Notes: a model not told the origin generated them from the sequence alone. A stretch of 22,205 nt of DNA from Allocoleopsis sp036703385 (GCF_036703385.1 NZ_DATNPA010000177.1:1-22205), one strand, 5' to 3'. Positions 1-7,500 are shown, numbered from the stretch's first letter. Translations and numbers: made by a program.

Positions 1-411
1 CCAAGGAGTCTGCCAGGACTGTAACGCTACTTCCCCAGTCGGTAATAGATAGCTGTATGAGATTTTAGATTTTAGATTTTGGATTTTGGATTGAGAAGTT
101 TCTCCCCACTCCTCTTCTCTCCATACACACGCCGACTCAAACCCGAATTGGCAGGCGGGAAGTTCATCAGGAATACCAAGAATATCAATGGTTGTTATTT
201 TTGGCGGTAATTGTTGGCAAAACGCCAAAGCTTGCTCTATCGTTTCAGAACCAAACCAAGGAATTGGTGCAATTTCGCCCCAACCAACTCGCCCCGTTTC
301 ATCCGTAAGACTGAGAATAATTCCTTCTCGGACTTCCCACTTGCCGTGACTCGTCGATAGGGGATGTTTAAAGGAACGTTGGTAAAGACGAAAGTCGAAC
401 TGATACAGCAA
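1..411 (-). CDS. menC: o-succinylbenzoate synthase MenC, N-terminal part (runs off the left edge)
   Basis: MenC is a cytosolic enolase-superfamily enzyme that dehydrates SHCHC to o-succinylbenzoate in phylloquinone synthesis. The visible 137 residues have the family's N-terminal capping-domain pattern: a QFDFRLYQRSF start, then STSHGKWEVREGIIL, then VGWGEIAPIPWFGSET, with SYLLPTGEVALQSW near the window edge. The reading frame is open to base 1, so the catalytic barrel lies outside. No ATG fits. I chose the TTG at 411 because GGAG lies about ten bases upstream and homologues begin near this point. Residues about 109-118 (QSKIQNLKSKI) are encoded by four GATTTTR heptamers, an in-frame repeat insertion. 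menA lies upstream on the same strand, separated by a 414-bp repeat-filled gap. The identity is fairly sure; the start codon is less so. Confidence 0.87.
   Translation of the reverse strand, partial: MLYQFDFRLYQRSFKHPLSTSHGKWEVREGIILSLTDETGRVGWGEIAPIPWFGSETIEQALAFCQQLPPKITTIDILGIPDELPACQFGFESACVWREEEWGETSQSKIQNLKSKISYSYLLPTGEVALQSWQTPW
61..88. repeat. Heptamer short tandem repeat (GATTTTR x4) inside menC
   Basis: Four consecutive seven-base units, two GATTTTA then two GATTTTG, lie inside the menC reading frame. This is the STRR type known from filamentous cyanobacteria. On the menC strand it encodes a polar Ser/Lys/Gln/Ile-rich stretch between two well-conserved segments, so the frame has been kept. 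Confidence 0.85.
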
Positions 412-544
412 GAATGAAAATCTCCAACCTGCAACCTGGAACCTGCAATCTTAAACTTCTTGCAAAAATACAAAGAACCCCTCCCCAACCCTCCCCTTAC
501 TAAGGGGAGGGAGCAAGATTTCAAGTGTTTCCCCCCCTTTATAA

Positions 545-713
545 GGCTACGGTGTACACACAAGTCCTCTGGTTTGTATATCAGGCGATCTTGCCCCCTA
601 AATCCCCCAATTCTGGGGGACTTTGAACTTCCGGTTCCCCCCAAAATTGGGGGGCTAGGGGGGCAAAATGCAGCATTTTGAGGTTGATCGGGAGATGTGT
701 GTACACCGTAGCC
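545..713. mobile_element. MITE-like element, 169 bp, 18-bp perfect terminal inverted repeats, 7-bp target duplication
   Basis: The left end GGCTACGGTGTACACACA (545-562) is matched by its exact reverse complement at 696-713. TTTATAA flanks the element on both sides (538-544 and 714-720). Removing the element and one copy of the flank restores an unbroken C-run, TTTATAA, G-run palindrome, so it inserted into an older hairpin repeat. No transposase is encoded. The element carries an internal C/G-rich hairpin (591-666). It lies in the menA-menC gap. The parent IS family was not identified. Confidence 0.82.
591..666. repeat. C/G-rich hairpin repeat inside the MITE-like element
   Basis: The sequence opens with TTGCCCCCTAAATCCCCC and closes with a near reverse complement ending in AGGGGGGCAA. 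A second smaller hairpin (CCCCCAATTCTGGGGG) and another C-run/G-run pair lie inside. It is the same repeat family as 15104-15183, sharing the CCCCCTAAATCCCCC opening and a GGGGGACTTTGA core. Confidence 0.75.
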
Positions 714-762
714 TTTATAAGGGGGGATTAAGGCGGTAGATTCGACTTTTGCAAGAGATCTC

Positions 763-811
763 TTCAACCTTCAACCTTCAACCTTCAACCTTCAACCTTC
801 AACCTTCAACC
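763..811. repeat. Heptamer short tandem repeat (TTCAACC x7)
   Basis: Seven perfect TTCAACC units end 14 bases before the menA stop codon. Looser relatives (CCAACCTGCAACCTGGAACC) lie at about 423-445 beside the menC start. The 412-825 gap between menA and menC therefore consists mostly of repeats and the MITE-like element. I saw no gene in it. Confidence 0.9.
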
Positions 812-825
812 TGCAACTCTCACAA

Positions 826-1728
826 TCAGCCACCGAGTACAAACCCCAACCCTAAGAGTAACCCGCTGAAAAAGTGCATTCCGACAGCAATAAACTTAGA
901 ATTGCTCACCTTTTCCGGTTGGTCGTGATACTGGTGGACATGCCGACATAACTTGAGGGCAACGGGTAAACTCGCCAACGCCAGCAACGTCCACATGGGG
1001 AACATCCCTAATAGGACAAACAAGCTCGTAAACGCATAAACGCTACCACCAGCCCACCATAAAACTTGAGAACCTCGCTTCGTACCCAAGCGAACAATTG
1101 GCGATCGCTTTCCGGCGGCGATGTCATCCTCAACCTGGTGAAAATGGGAGCAAAACAAAATAATACTTGTAGCAATACCCACCACAACCGACGCCGCCAG
1201 ACAGTTCATTGACCAACTTTGCGTCTGAGAGTAATACGCTGCTGCGACTGCCATTGGGCCAAAGGTGACAAAGCAGATAATTTCCCCTAACCCCTGGTAA
1301 CCGAAGCGAAAAGGAGGTCCCTGGTAAGTGTACCCCAAGGCACAGCACAGGAGGACGATCGCAATGACGGTAAAGTCTCGCTGCCAGAGTGCGATCGCTA
1401 CAATCCCCAGGATGCCTACTGCTAAAAATAAATTGCTTAACCAGAAAATTAACCGTTTATTTCCTGTTAAATTTACCAAAGAATGGGCTTTATTTTTATC
1501 AATCCCTGTTTCGGAATCAAAGACATCATTGCTTAGATTGAGCCAAGCAATAATTAAAATCGCTGACATTAAGAATGTAGAAAAAATTCCCAGATTAATG
1601 CTGCGATTTTCCGCATAAGCAACAGCCGTTCCGACCCAAATGGGGATAATGGCAACGCTGTACATCGGTGGCTTAATGGCGGCTAGCCACAATTTACTGT
1701 TTGACTGTTCAACCAGACTTGTAGTCAT
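826..1728 (-). CDS. menA: 1,4-dihydroxy-2-naphthoate phytyltransferase MenA
   Basis: This is a UbiA-superfamily integral membrane prenyltransferase that attaches a phytyl chain to dihydroxynaphthoate, giving demethylphylloquinone. The 300-residue length fits the family. The first Asp-rich motif NDVFDSETGID is at residues 67-77. YQGPPFRFGYQGLGE follows at about 135-149, and the second Asp motif QVEDDIAAGKRSP at about 198-210. Eight or nine hydrophobic segments are spread through the chain, and the N-terminus (KLWLAAIKPPMY) is typical. The ATG at 1728 has no strong Shine-Dalgarno sequence, which is common in cyanobacteria. menF diverges from it and menC follows it on the same strand, so the neighbourhood supports the call. 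A menA-menC transcript would have to cross 414 bp of repeats. Confidence 0.95.
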   Translation of the reverse strand: MTTSLVEQSNSKLWLAAIKPPMYSVAIIPIWVGTAVAYAENRSINLGIFSTFLMSAILIIAWLNLSNDVFDSETGIDKNKAHSLVNLTGNKRLIFWLSNLFLAVGILGIVAIALWQRDFTVIAIVLLCCALGYTYQGPPFRFGYQGLGEIICFVTFGPMAVAAAYYSQTQSWSMNCLAASVVVGIATSIILFCSHFHQVEDDIAAGKRSPIVRLGTKRGSQVLWWAGGSVYAFTSLFVLLGMFPMWTLLALASLPVALKLCRHVHQYHDQPEKVSNSKFIAVGMHFFSGLLLGLGFVLGG

Positions 1729-2155
1729 CAGACCGAATGGATAAACTTACTAAAAAGAATTTGATACAATTTTTTGCGTTGTTTCTCAGGATGAACGTTG
1801 GGAAAGGAAGTCAGTTAATGACGTGACTTACTCCCGTCCTGGTGTAGGATTTGCAGTTTATACCACCCTACCCACACCACTGGCAACACTTGGTATCATC
1901 CAGTATCAACGAGTCGGTGAGCGTTTCTTCGGTACGATAAGTAAGTCGGCATTACAGAACTGCTCATCTGTGCTGTCGGTAGAGCCTTCAGCCACTCAAC
2001 CGCTTTGGAGGTGACTGGGCGGCACTCAAGGCTCAACAAGGTGTCAATCGACACTAGGGGTTAGGTAAGGAGCAAGTATCTCCCTTTAGACATCCCACCA
2101 TTGTTAATGAGACTTTAGAACAGAACTTCAAAAAACTTTACTATCTGAAGCTTCT
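1729..2155. other. Divergent menA/menF intergenic region, no gene recognised
   Basis: This 427-bp gap must hold the promoters of menA (left) and menF (right). I see no convincing coding sequence; a 63-codon frame at 1823-2014 looks non-biological. Short inverted pairs are present, such as GACTTAC (1824-1830) with GTAAGTC (1941-1947) and a small hairpin GTGTCAATCGACAC near 2040. The 1820-2070 part may be the decayed edge of a mobile element, but that is only an impression. Confidence 0.4.
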
Positions 2156-3607
2156 ATGCCAGTCACCCCCTATCGCACCAATCTCTTTCAAGACCGCAAA
2201 GAGCTGCATCAACTTCTCTTCACCGGAAAACAAGAGTCCATCGCCAAAGGTTGCCCGCAGATTGTTAGTATTTCTCAAGAAATTGAACCCCTTGACCCGT
2301 TAGCTGTGCTTCAGGCGATCGCAAAACCCGACCAACTTCAAGTCTACTTTGAAAAGGTCAGTAAACGAGAAGCGATCGCCGCCATTGATGCCACCCTTTC
2401 CCTAAAAATTGAAGGTGCCAATCGCTTCAGAAAAGCACAGCAGTTTATCCAAGAAACCCTAGCTAACACCCTCCCTGCGGGTAACCTTACCCTACCCTTT
2501 TCGGGCCCCCATTTCTTCTGTAGCTTCACCTTCTTTGATAAAAAACAAGCCATTCACTCTCCCTTCCCGGCGGCTACAATTTTCTTACCGCGCTGGCAAA
2601 TCTCCTCTTATCAAGGGAACTGCGTCGTTGTTGCCAATGTGGAAATCCATCCTGAAATTAATCTGCAATTATTAGTAGAACGGTTATGCAGCCAGCTCAG
2701 ACGCATTAGTTGGTACGAGCGAAGAGTTTCCAATGTGTTCGAGATTACGCCGCATAAAATTATCAAGCCAGCCCCCCAAAATGCAGAGCGTTTCCAGTCC
2801 TCTGTTGTATCTGCCTTAGAATCCATTCGAGCGAATCAATTGAGAAAAATTGTTCTAGCTAGTGCCATTGATGTCCTCTCTCCACAACCTTTTAATCTCA
2901 TTGAATCCTTAGATACGCTGCGAAAGCGTCATCCCGATTGCTATATCTTTTCCAGTAGTAACGGGAAGGGGCAAAACTTTATCGGTGCGAGTCCCGAACG
3001 TCTAATTAGTATTCGCAAACATCAGTTAGAAGTCGATGCCTTGGCCGGTTCTGCACCGCGAGGTAGAACCACAACAGAGGATGCCGCTTTCGCCTACCGA
3101 TTGCTCAGTAGCGAAAAAGAGCGGCGAGAACACCAATTTGTGATTAATTTTATTGTCGAACACCTATCGGAATTGGGTTTGATTCCCCAAATGCTGCCAA
3201 CTCCCCAACTGCTCAAACTTTCTAATATTCAACATTTGTGGACGCCTATTCAAGCGGAAATGTTGGCAGACATCCATCCCTTAGAAATCGTTGCCCAACT
3301 GCACCCTACCCCAGCGGTTGCAGGCGTTCCCACTAAGATGGCGCAAGAACAAATTTGCCGCTACGAAACCTTCGATCGCACCCTCTACGCTGCCCCCTTA
3401 GGTTGGGTTGATTATCAAGGAAATTGTGAATTTATTGTCGGCATTCGTTCTGCATTAATAGAAAGCGAGAAGCCCTCCCGCCTCTTTGCCAGCGCTTATC
3501 GAGCAAGACTCTATGCGGGTGCAGGTATTGTTGCCGGTTCTGACCCGAACAAAGAATTAGCAGAAATTCAACTCAAATTACAGGCACTTTTAAAAGCTTT
3601 ATTGTAA
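2156..3607 (+). CDS. menF: Isochorismate synthase MenF
   Basis: MenF converts chorismate to isochorismate, the first committed step of phylloquinone synthesis; it is Mg-dependent and cytosolic. The 483 residues match the cyanobacterial MenF/chorismate-binding family. The N-terminal half (1-200) is variable. The C-terminal catalytic half contains QLRKIVLASA with the probable general-base Lys231, IGASPERLISI (276-286), DALAGSAPRG (294-303), the Mg-associated Glu in REHQFVINFIVEHL (E325), LHPTPAVAGVPTK (382-394), YAAPLGWVDYQGNCEF (411-426) and YAGAGIVAGSDPNKELAEI with two Glu (467, 470). GAAG just upstream serves as a weak ribosome site for the ATG. Related chorismate-using enzymes (TrpE, PabB, salicylate synthase) are less likely because of the men neighbours and the overall motif set. 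Confidence 0.95.
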   Translation: MPVTPYRTNLFQDRKELHQLLFTGKQESIAKGCPQIVSISQEIEPLDPLAVLQAIAKPDQLQVYFEKVSKREAIAAIDATLSLKIEGANRFRKAQQFIQETLANTLPAGNLTLPFSGPHFFCSFTFFDKKQAIHSPFPAATIFLPRWQISSYQGNCVVVANVEIHPEINLQLLVERLCSQLRRISWYERRVSNVFEITPHKIIKPAPQNAERFQSSVVSALESIRANQLRKIVLASAIDVLSPQPFNLIESLDTLRKRHPDCYIFSSSNGKGQNFIGASPERLISIRKHQLEVDALAGSAPRGRTTTEDAAFAYRLLSSEKERREHQFVINFIVEHLSELGLIPQMLPTPQLLKLSNIQHLWTPIQAEMLADIHPLEIVAQLHPTPAVAGVPTKMAQEQICRYETFDRTLYAAPLGWVDYQGNCEFIVGIRSALIESEKPSRLFASAYRARLYAGAGIVAGSDPNKELAEIQLKLQALLKALL

Positions 3608-4016
3608 ACAAGTTTACCAGTTGCTATTGATTATTAAGGTACCAGACCCAAAATCACAGCCTTGGCATCTTGTCCATGCGTAAGTCTGTCCTTTGGCATT
3701 CCTCGCAGGATATCAGAAACGGCCTGAGCCGTAGGCAATGGCGGGAGTTCATCCTCACCTATCCTCAGGTAGAAATTGGATCAATCCGTAGGGAGGAGGG
3801 GATTGCTGAAAAAGCTCGATAGTCTGGAACATGTCCACGTTTAACAATGCGTTTCATCACACAGACCCCGACTCTTGCATGTGCCAAATTGGAAGCTCTT
3901 TTTAGCTCTGAAATCGATGGGATACGATCGCACTAACGAATCTTAGTCAGTTTTGTTTGTGGGCGATGTGAGGAGTCTTTGAACCCGACCAAACTGTAAT
4001 GCAAGGAGAAACAGCA
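3608..4016. other. Intergenic region between menF and the exported-protein gene
   Basis: Apart from the doubtful 48-codon frame at 3676-3822, I see no gene, repeat or clear terminator here. A promoter for the following gene must lie in the last part, which contains a GATACGATCGCACT stretch at about 3919-3932, but no -35/-10 pair stands out. Confidence 0.4.
3676..3822 (+). CDS. Possible 48-residue hypothetical protein or gene remnant
   Basis: ATG to TAG encodes a basic 48-residue peptide beginning MRKSVLWHSSQDIRN and ending RREEGIAEKAR. Composition is protein-like (SRRQWREFILTYPQVEIGSI), with amphipathic character and no repeat content, unlike other gaps in the window. There is no obvious ribosome-binding site, and I recognise no family. 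It could be a small gene, the remains of a larger one, or chance. Its position after menF gives no clue to function. Confidence 0.3.
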   Translation: MRKSVLWHSSQDIRNGLSRRQWREFILTYPQVEIGSIRREEGIAEKAR

Positions 4017-4472
4017 ATGATTCCACCTGCCTCAATTCGACAAAAATGGTCGCTCCTCGCGATCGCGGCTCTATTCCCTGTCACCTTAATGGGTGTTAGT
4101 CTTCAAGAGCAAACGGCTCAAGCTCAACAACAATCTTCTGCAAATAAGTCAGTAGCTCTACCGGATGGCGTTTACCTCTACGGTAATTCTCCTGATCCCA
4201 ATCAACTGGCTCGTCACTACGTCGTCTTTGAACGTCACAAGGGTGGAGTTGTAGGCGCATTCTACTCACCACAATCCGAATTTACCTGCTTTGCTGGAGG
4301 TATGCAGGGGACTCGATTAGAAGTTGAGGCACTGGTGCCGGAGCAACCCAAACCCAAAGAAGTCAGGGCACAATTGGCTAATTTGTATCCACTTCAGCGC
4401 GTTAGTGCAAACGACCGCCGAATGCTGTCTGTTTGTAAACAAGAGACGATCACCCTGGCGACGCGTCCATAA
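4017..4472 (+). CDS. Small exported protein, conserved-looking, function unknown
   Basis: I set the start at the ATG at 4017 (151 residues), not the ATG 18 bases upstream, because AAGGAG ends eight bases before it. The N-terminus is a signal peptide: basic IRQKW, hydrophobic core LLAIAALFPVTLMGV, and a probable cleavage after AQA (near TAQAQQ). The mature part reads LPDGVYLYG, HYVVFERHKGGVVGAFYSP, then SEFTCFAGGMQGTRLEVEAL, and it has two Cys (TCF, SVCK) that could pair in the periplasm. The alternating beta pattern suggests a small beta domain. It resembles uncharacterised secreted proteins of cyanobacteria; no catalytic motif is seen. It converges on the cyclase gene, with a MITE-like element between them. 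Confidence 0.8.
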   Translation: MIPPASIRQKWSLLAIAALFPVTLMGVSLQEQTAQAQQQSSANKSVALPDGVYLYGNSPDPNQLARHYVVFERHKGGVVGAFYSPQSEFTCFAGGMQGTRLEVEALVPEQPKPKEVRAQLANLYPLQRVSANDRRMLSVCKQETITLATRP

Positions 4473-4530
4473 AGAGCTATCCCTATGATCATAGACATAG
4501 AACTGGAACAAACAGAAGCCGCACTAGGTG

Positions 4531-4688
4531 GAATTTCACTGACTTAAGCAAAAAGTGGTCATTCTTCGGAAAAACCCGGATTGGGGGGGTTCCCCCCAAA
4601 CCCCCCACTGGGGGACGGAGTGCCTACCTAGAGACCCCCTGCACAAGGATTGACGGGTTGGATGAAATTTCTTAAGTCAGTGCCATTC
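4531..4688. mobile_element. MITE-like element copy 1 (158 bp) with 10-bp target duplication
   Basis: The ends are GAATTTCACTGACTTAAG (left) and the reverse complement of GAATGGCACTGACTTAAG (right). GCACTAGGTG occurs directly on both sides (4521-4530 and 4689-4698), a 10-bp target-site duplication. The interior holds G- and C-runs that can fold into strong hairpins. There is no coding capacity. The inverted copy at 16408-16568 is closely similar along its whole length. It sits between two converging genes. Confidence 0.9.
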
Positions 4689-4740
4689 GCACTAGGTGAG
4701 AGTGATACACGACATAAGTGTCTATGAGCGCTCAATAGTT

Positions 4741-4761
4741 GCTCACTGTTCACTGCTCACT
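4741..4761. repeat. Heptamer STRR (AGTGARC x3 on the minus strand) overlapping the cyclase stop codon
   Basis: Three seven-base units (GCTCACT, GTTCACT, GCTCACT on the plus strand) lie at the 3' end of the cyclase gene. Read on the minus strand they encode its last residues (Ser-Glu-Gln) and the TGA stop. The same heptamer occurs as CAGTGAR x5 just after the aquaporin gene (16265-16299). Confidence 0.85.
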
Positions 4762-7080
4762 GAAATAAAGTTGCCGCCGCCGGACATGATAAGTGGGAAA
4801 CGTGCCATATTCTTTAGCCAAGGGCGTTTGTCCAACATAATCACAGGTGAAATCACTCACCCCTTCAGAAGCCGCGATCGCAGCGAAAGCCTGACTCGCG
4901 TAAACCTTCCCCGGTGGTGCGATCGGCTCAATCCGTGCTGTATGGCTGACATGAGTCCCAATATAGTCTGTATGTCCCGTAATCGGGTTAATGTGTCGGT
5001 AGACCGGGCCAGCATGTAAGGCAATTCGCAAACTTAAATCCTTGGGTAGCCCTTTGGCTGACCAATCAGTACTTTGAATAAAGTCACACAATTCTAAAGC
5101 GCAATGGCCTGCTTGTTGTACATCCGAAAACACGAAATATAGAGCATCTCCCCAAGTATTTCTCATCATCGGCTGATAAACTGAGCGAGCGATTAAATCA
5201 GCAACAGCACCTAAAAAATGTTGCATAAAGGGGAAGAGTTGTTCTTCCGTCAGATGGGAATATTTGACCACGTCAGCAAACAGCAGCGCCAGAATCTGCC
5301 GAGAAAATTCTGGTGCGGGAGTCCCAGGGGTGGAGCCCGAAGCGATCGCACCCTCATCCAATCGTTCCTCTCCACCCATTGACAAATTCAACGATTCGTG
5401 TTCCAGAATCGATTCAAGGTCGATCACTTCCACCTCATCACCCCATTGCTGCCAATGCTTAATCGCGCTAGCCGTTCCACCAGGGTCATTACTGGGTTTG
5501 CCATTCCAAACGGCAAGGGGTATCACTTCTGTATCCAGCTGTTCGGCTCGCATCTTGGCTAACCCATGCAGCAACCGATTCGTATACTCGTATAAAACCT
5601 CACCCTCTTGCTGCTGATGATTGGAGGCAACAATTACCTTTGTGGCTTTTTGGGTCACGCGATCAAACCGCTCCACCCAATTCCCATCGGGGGTAATATC
5701 CACCGCATCTTTAGTAAACTGCTCCCGGTCATAAGGCAGTAGAATGTGAGCCTCACCCTTGAGTTCTAGAATGGCCTCCAGAAATAAGATATCGGAACCG
5801 CAGGCTGCCGAAGCATAACCCAATCGAGCATCAAGTTGATAGAGGCGATCGCGAATAGCTTGGTAAACCTTGGATTCTAATGAGGGTGGAAATCGGGGAG
5901 TTGGGCGCGATCGCTGGTCAATCATGTGTCCACTAAAGACCACCACACGAGGAACCGGGAACCATTGCTTGATACGTTCACTACCACCTTCTAAGTATTG
6001 CACCAGTAAAGTCGCATTACGACGGCTGGAACTTAAATCCCCAAACCGCCTCTCACCCACTTGTACAGCTTGAGCATACCAGTCTTGAGCCTCTGTCCAC
6101 TCCCGCAAAATCAGCGCCGCTTCGCCCAAGGTTGCCAGCAGCCAATATTCGTCACTCCTGCGTTCAGAATCAGGCTTCAGTTGTTGTAAACATTGCTGGC
6201 GAACCGCCCTTGCCAATTTTCTAGCGTGGTCTTCTTGTCCCATCAACATCGCCATCGTTGCCGCATTGATGCCCGTCCAAACACTGCCACTACATTGATA
6301 CGCTTGTTCATACCGAGAGGCCGCTAACCCCAGTTGGCGGGTTCGTTCTTCTGAGTCTGTGGCTTGTATCCAAAGGTCTTTGTGAGTACGAGCTAAAAGA
6401 CCAAGTGTTTCTTCATCACTGTGTCCAGATTCAAGCAGCTTTACTAATAGAGAGTTAGCGGGTTGCGTTGCACCACTACGCGCCAGAGACAACGCCAAAA
6501 GTTGCTGCAAACGCAGATTGTTAGACCAGTGTTTCAGTCCTTCCGTCAGGACATCATAGGCCATCAAGGGTTCGCCCAACTGGAGGATAGCGTCACCAAT
6601 CACCTGATAAATCTCTGGTGTACGAGGTTGCAGCTTGATGGTTTCGCGTTTTAGCGCTAACAGTGAGCTTAAATTGAGTTCAGATGAACTTTTGAGGGTC
6701 TCTAGAACCAGAGCAATGTCTTGGTCTTCAACGGAGGCCGAATTTTGAAAGGTTGTATTGTTGCCCTCAATTCGGTAGCCCAAGGCTAGAAGCGTCTTTA
6801 TGATTCCGAGAACGGTAAGGCGATGGGATTGCTTTTCAGTGTCCGGTAGTTCCTCATAGGGCACCAGACAGGGATGATTCTTACGGATATCATCTTGCTG
6901 CCGCCCATATTCCCAGCCTTCGGCAAATCGCTGCTGCACCCAGAGTTCATGAATATTCTTCGCAAGTAACTCCGTCAGCTTTTGGTGTTCTGCGCTTAGG
7001 GTGACGTTTGACGTGTCTATCGGCTCTGGCTTGTAATTCAAGGGCTTCTCCGAACTCAAGTGCAGTAACGTTCTCCTCAT
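4750..7080 (-). CDS. RyR domain - helical repeat - Rossmann/SLOG-like - class III nucleotide cyclase protein
   Basis: This is a predicted cytosolic signalling protein of 776 residues. Residues about 30-105 form a RyR-type domain (ELWVQQRFAEGWEYGRQQDD, HPCLVPYEELPDTEK, LLALGY). Residues about 110-375 are helical, TPR-like and reminiscent of bacterial TRAFs-binding-domain proteins. Residues 378-560 look like a Rossmann or SLOG-like nucleotide-binding fold (VVVFSGHMIDQ, GYASAACGSDILFLEA, HILLPYDREQF). Residues 596-770 are a class III cyclase domain: metal Asp603 (LLFADVVKYS), Asp645 (NTWGDALYFVF), Asp705 (HTDYIG) and Arg716. The residue aligned with the catalytic Asn is Ser712, and Asn641 occupies the usual purine-selecting Lys/Glu position. 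Activity and product are therefore uncertain. No membrane segment is seen. The last residues and stop come from a heptamer repeat, so the tail may be altered. Confidence 0.88.
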   Translation of the reverse strand: MRRTLLHLSSEKPLNYKPEPIDTSNVTLSAEHQKLTELLAKNIHELWVQQRFAEGWEYGRQQDDIRKNHPCLVPYEELPDTEKQSHRLTVLGIIKTLLALGYRIEGNNTTFQNSASVEDQDIALVLETLKSSSELNLSSLLALKRETIKLQPRTPEIYQVIGDAILQLGEPLMAYDVLTEGLKHWSNNLRLQQLLALSLARSGATQPANSLLVKLLESGHSDEETLGLLARTHKDLWIQATDSEERTRQLGLAASRYEQAYQCSGSVWTGINAATMAMLMGQEDHARKLARAVRQQCLQQLKPDSERRSDEYWLLATLGEAALILREWTEAQDWYAQAVQVGERRFGDLSSSRRNATLLVQYLEGGSERIKQWFPVPRVVVFSGHMIDQRSRPTPRFPPSLESKVYQAIRDRLYQLDARLGYASAACGSDILFLEAILELKGEAHILLPYDREQFTKDAVDITPDGNWVERFDRVTQKATKVIVASNHQQQEGEVLYEYTNRLLHGLAKMRAEQLDTEVIPLAVWNGKPSNDPGGTASAIKHWQQWGDEVEVIDLESILEHESLNLSMGGEERLDEGAIASGSTPGTPAPEFSRQILALLFADVVKYSHLTEEQLFPFMQHFLGAVADLIARSVYQPMMRNTWGDALYFVFSDVQQAGHCALELCDFIQSTDWSAKGLPKDLSLRIALHAGPVYRHINPITGHTDYIGTHVSHTARIEPIAPPGKVYASQAFAAIAASEGVSDFTCDYVGQTPLAKEYGTFPTYHVRRRQLYFSEQ

Positions 7081-7254
7081 TATTTAGCACGCTTCGCCCT
7101 TGACTGCCTGCTCTAGGAAAAGTACATCCACGTTGGTTAATATAGCCAACTCGGTTTTGAGAAATCAGCGATCGCAAACTTGTAGGTTGGATCTAGTTAA
7201 GTACGGGATTATCTGAAGAACAACTCTGAGGTAGAAAACAGCGATTCCCTACAG

Positions 7255-7302
7255 GATGGCTATGCGCTAGCGCACCATGCTACGCAAACGCTTCACGCCA
7301 TC
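7255..7302. repeat. Palindrome-rich dispersed repeat
   Basis: GATGGC (7255-7260) pairs with GCCATC (7297-7302). Within it, GCGCTAGCGC (7264-7273) is a perfect palindrome followed by ACCATGCTACGC. Sequences of this style are common between cyanobacterial genes. No function is evident. Confidence 0.5.
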
Positions 7303-7348
7303 TCTGCGATGGTATCACAACTCAAAAATAGCAGGCTTGAGAGCTAAA

Positions 7349-7373
7349 ACACCGAGTTTTTTTGTGTCGGTGT
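7349..7373. repeat. Small hairpin with T-rich loop
   Basis: ACACCGA (7349-7355) and TCGGTGT (7367-7373) are perfect complements around a loop containing seven T. The minus-strand transcript would read the stem followed by TTTTAG, so a weak terminator is conceivable, but no minus-strand gene ends here. Confidence 0.4.
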
Positions 7374-7396
7374 GCCCTAAATTTTTGAGTACTTTG

Positions 7397-7500
7397 ATAC
7401 CAACTTGTGGTCAAAGATAGCAGCTTCTCTTCCCCTGCTCCCCAGCTCCTCCAGCCTTCCCTGCTCTTACTATTTACTACGTTTGAATACAACTTGGTAT
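7397..7500. repeat. Inverted-repeat-bounded segment (104 bp)
   Basis: ATACCAACTTGT (7397-7408) is complementary, with one mismatch, to ACAACTTGGTAT (7489-7500). The interior includes a C/T-rich tract (CCCCTGCTCCCCAGCTCCTCC). It may be a small foldback element; no target duplication was recognised. Confidence 0.4.

Noticed and set aside
237..767. A 176-codon minus-strand frame spanning the menC start and the repeat region
   Set aside because: It reads out of frame with menC and translates hairpin and MITE repeats (Pro/Gly-rich, no family resemblance).
763..811. Heptamer tracts as a possible CRISPR array
   Set aside because: Units are seven bases, contiguous and without spacers, which is the STRR pattern.
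1823..2014. A 63-codon plus-strand frame in the menA-menF gap, and an impression of an IS200/IS605-type end
   Set aside because: The peptide has no protein-like pattern or start signal. I could not match the surrounding sequence to any element end with confidence.
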